The notes beneath the pieces were generated by a model. The model was not told the origin of the DNA. It worked only from the letters and a program-made list of their open reading frames with translations, and searched no databases. The translations under genes were made by a program, and so were the position numbers. 64,000 nt of DNA from Thiogranum sp. (GTDB lineage: Bacteria; Pseudomonadota; Gammaproteobacteria; DSM-19610), in the NCBI GenBank assembly GCA_024102665.1, contig JAGFJP010000092.1, positions 62,001-126,000 of the forward strand. Reading direction: 5' to 3'. Shown piece by piece: positions 63,762-64,000 of the stretch; within the stretch, counting starts at the first letter, position 1; every line of letters starts with the position of its first letter.

Positions 63762-64000
63762 ATGAATCCTGACGACAAGCGTCTTATTTTGATTTCCGAC
63801 AAGCTCCCCAAAGTCTCAACCTTTCAGGGCCTGATCCTGGCGCTGCAGGACTTCTGGTCGCGCCAGGGCTGCGTGCTGCTGCAACCCTACGACATGGAAG
63901 TCGGCGCCGGCACGTTCCATCCGGCGACGTTTCTGCGCGCTATCGGACCTGAGCCCTGGCGCACCGCCTACGTGCAGCCTTCGCGGCGCCCGACCGACGG
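63762..64000 (+). CDS. glyQ: Glycine-tRNA ligase alpha subunit, N-terminal part
   Basis: First 79 codons only, running off the window. The sequence [20 protein letters not shown], then [20 protein letters not shown] and [19 protein letters not shown], is the unmistakable GlyQ start. The alpha subunit binds glycine and ATP in the alpha2-beta2 enzyme. A TATACT (63744-63749) lies 12 bases before the ATG, with no good -35. Confidence 0.96.
   Translation, partial: MNPDDKRLILISDKLPKVSTFQGLILALQDFWSRQGCVLLQPYDMEVGAGTFHPATFLRAIGPEPWRTAYVQPSRRPTD

Noticed and set aside
1-64000. CRISPR arrays, tRNA or rRNA genes, insertion sequences, phage genes
   Set aside because: No regularly spaced repeats, no cloverleaf or rRNA segments and no transposase or phage structural genes were seen. 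XerC is the chromosomal dimer resolvase, not a mobile integrase.

Overview
The window reads as chromosome from a free-living gammaproteobacterium with moderately high GC. Four pieces of gene order support this: lptM-lysA-dapF-DUF484-xerC; hslVU-DUF971-ubiE-ubiJ-ubiB; yibQ-ctp-envC-gpmI with rhodanese-secB-gpsA-trmL; and glnA-DUF4124-ntrB-ntrC. A class I adenylate cyclase and UbiJ fit the same group. The genus cannot be read from the sequence. I see no rRNA, tRNA, CRISPR array, insertion sequence or prophage.

Layout. 1-7.4 kb: a cupredoxin-like protein beside a truncated membrane protein, a MazG-type pyrophosphohydrolase, a PAS/degenerate-GGDEF protein overlapping the upstream part of the class I adenylate cyclase reading frame, two DUF302 proteins (one fused to a dihaem cytochrome c) and an esterase. 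7.5-18.1 kb: lysine/peptidoglycan precursor genes, xerC, hslVU and ubiquinone genes. 18.1-18.5 kb: a 413-bp gap whose minus strand is GGA-rich and ends in an intrinsic terminator, a candidate CsrA-sequestering sRNA. 18.5-24.2 kb: DJ-1 protein, YibQ, Ctp protease, EnvC and GpmI on the minus strand. 24.2-28.4 kb: an ArsR-type regulator with the cysteine spacing of persulfide sensors, a membrane rhodanese, secB, gpsA, trmL and a class 1B pyrD.

28.4-55.4 kb is the most unusual part: two complete type IV pilus/type II secretion-like machines of the MSHA type lie in tandem. The second (43.1-55.4 kb) is a recognisable MSHA locus (I2-J-K-L-M-N-E-G-A-C-D-O-P-I) lacking mshB, mshF and mshQ. The first (28.4-43.1 kb) has its own ExeA-type ATPase with a SPOR-like C-terminus, secretin, TPR protein, GspE, GspF, PilM/N-, PilO- and PilP-like inner-membrane proteins, three pilin-like proteins and an embedded ABC-2 transporter. 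I know of no described system with this composition and regard it as the best candidate for an undescribed system here. Both motor ATPases carry MshEN c-di-GMP-binding-like repeats.

55.4-60.5 kb: the nitrogen-control locus ntrC-ntrB-DUF4124-glnA, with readable sigma-54 -24/-12 elements and upstream NtrC sites before both glnA and ntrB. 60.5-64 kb: a cation diffusion facilitator, a TusA protein paired with a ThiI-like PP-loop enzyme, a conserved hypothetical protein and the start of glyQ.
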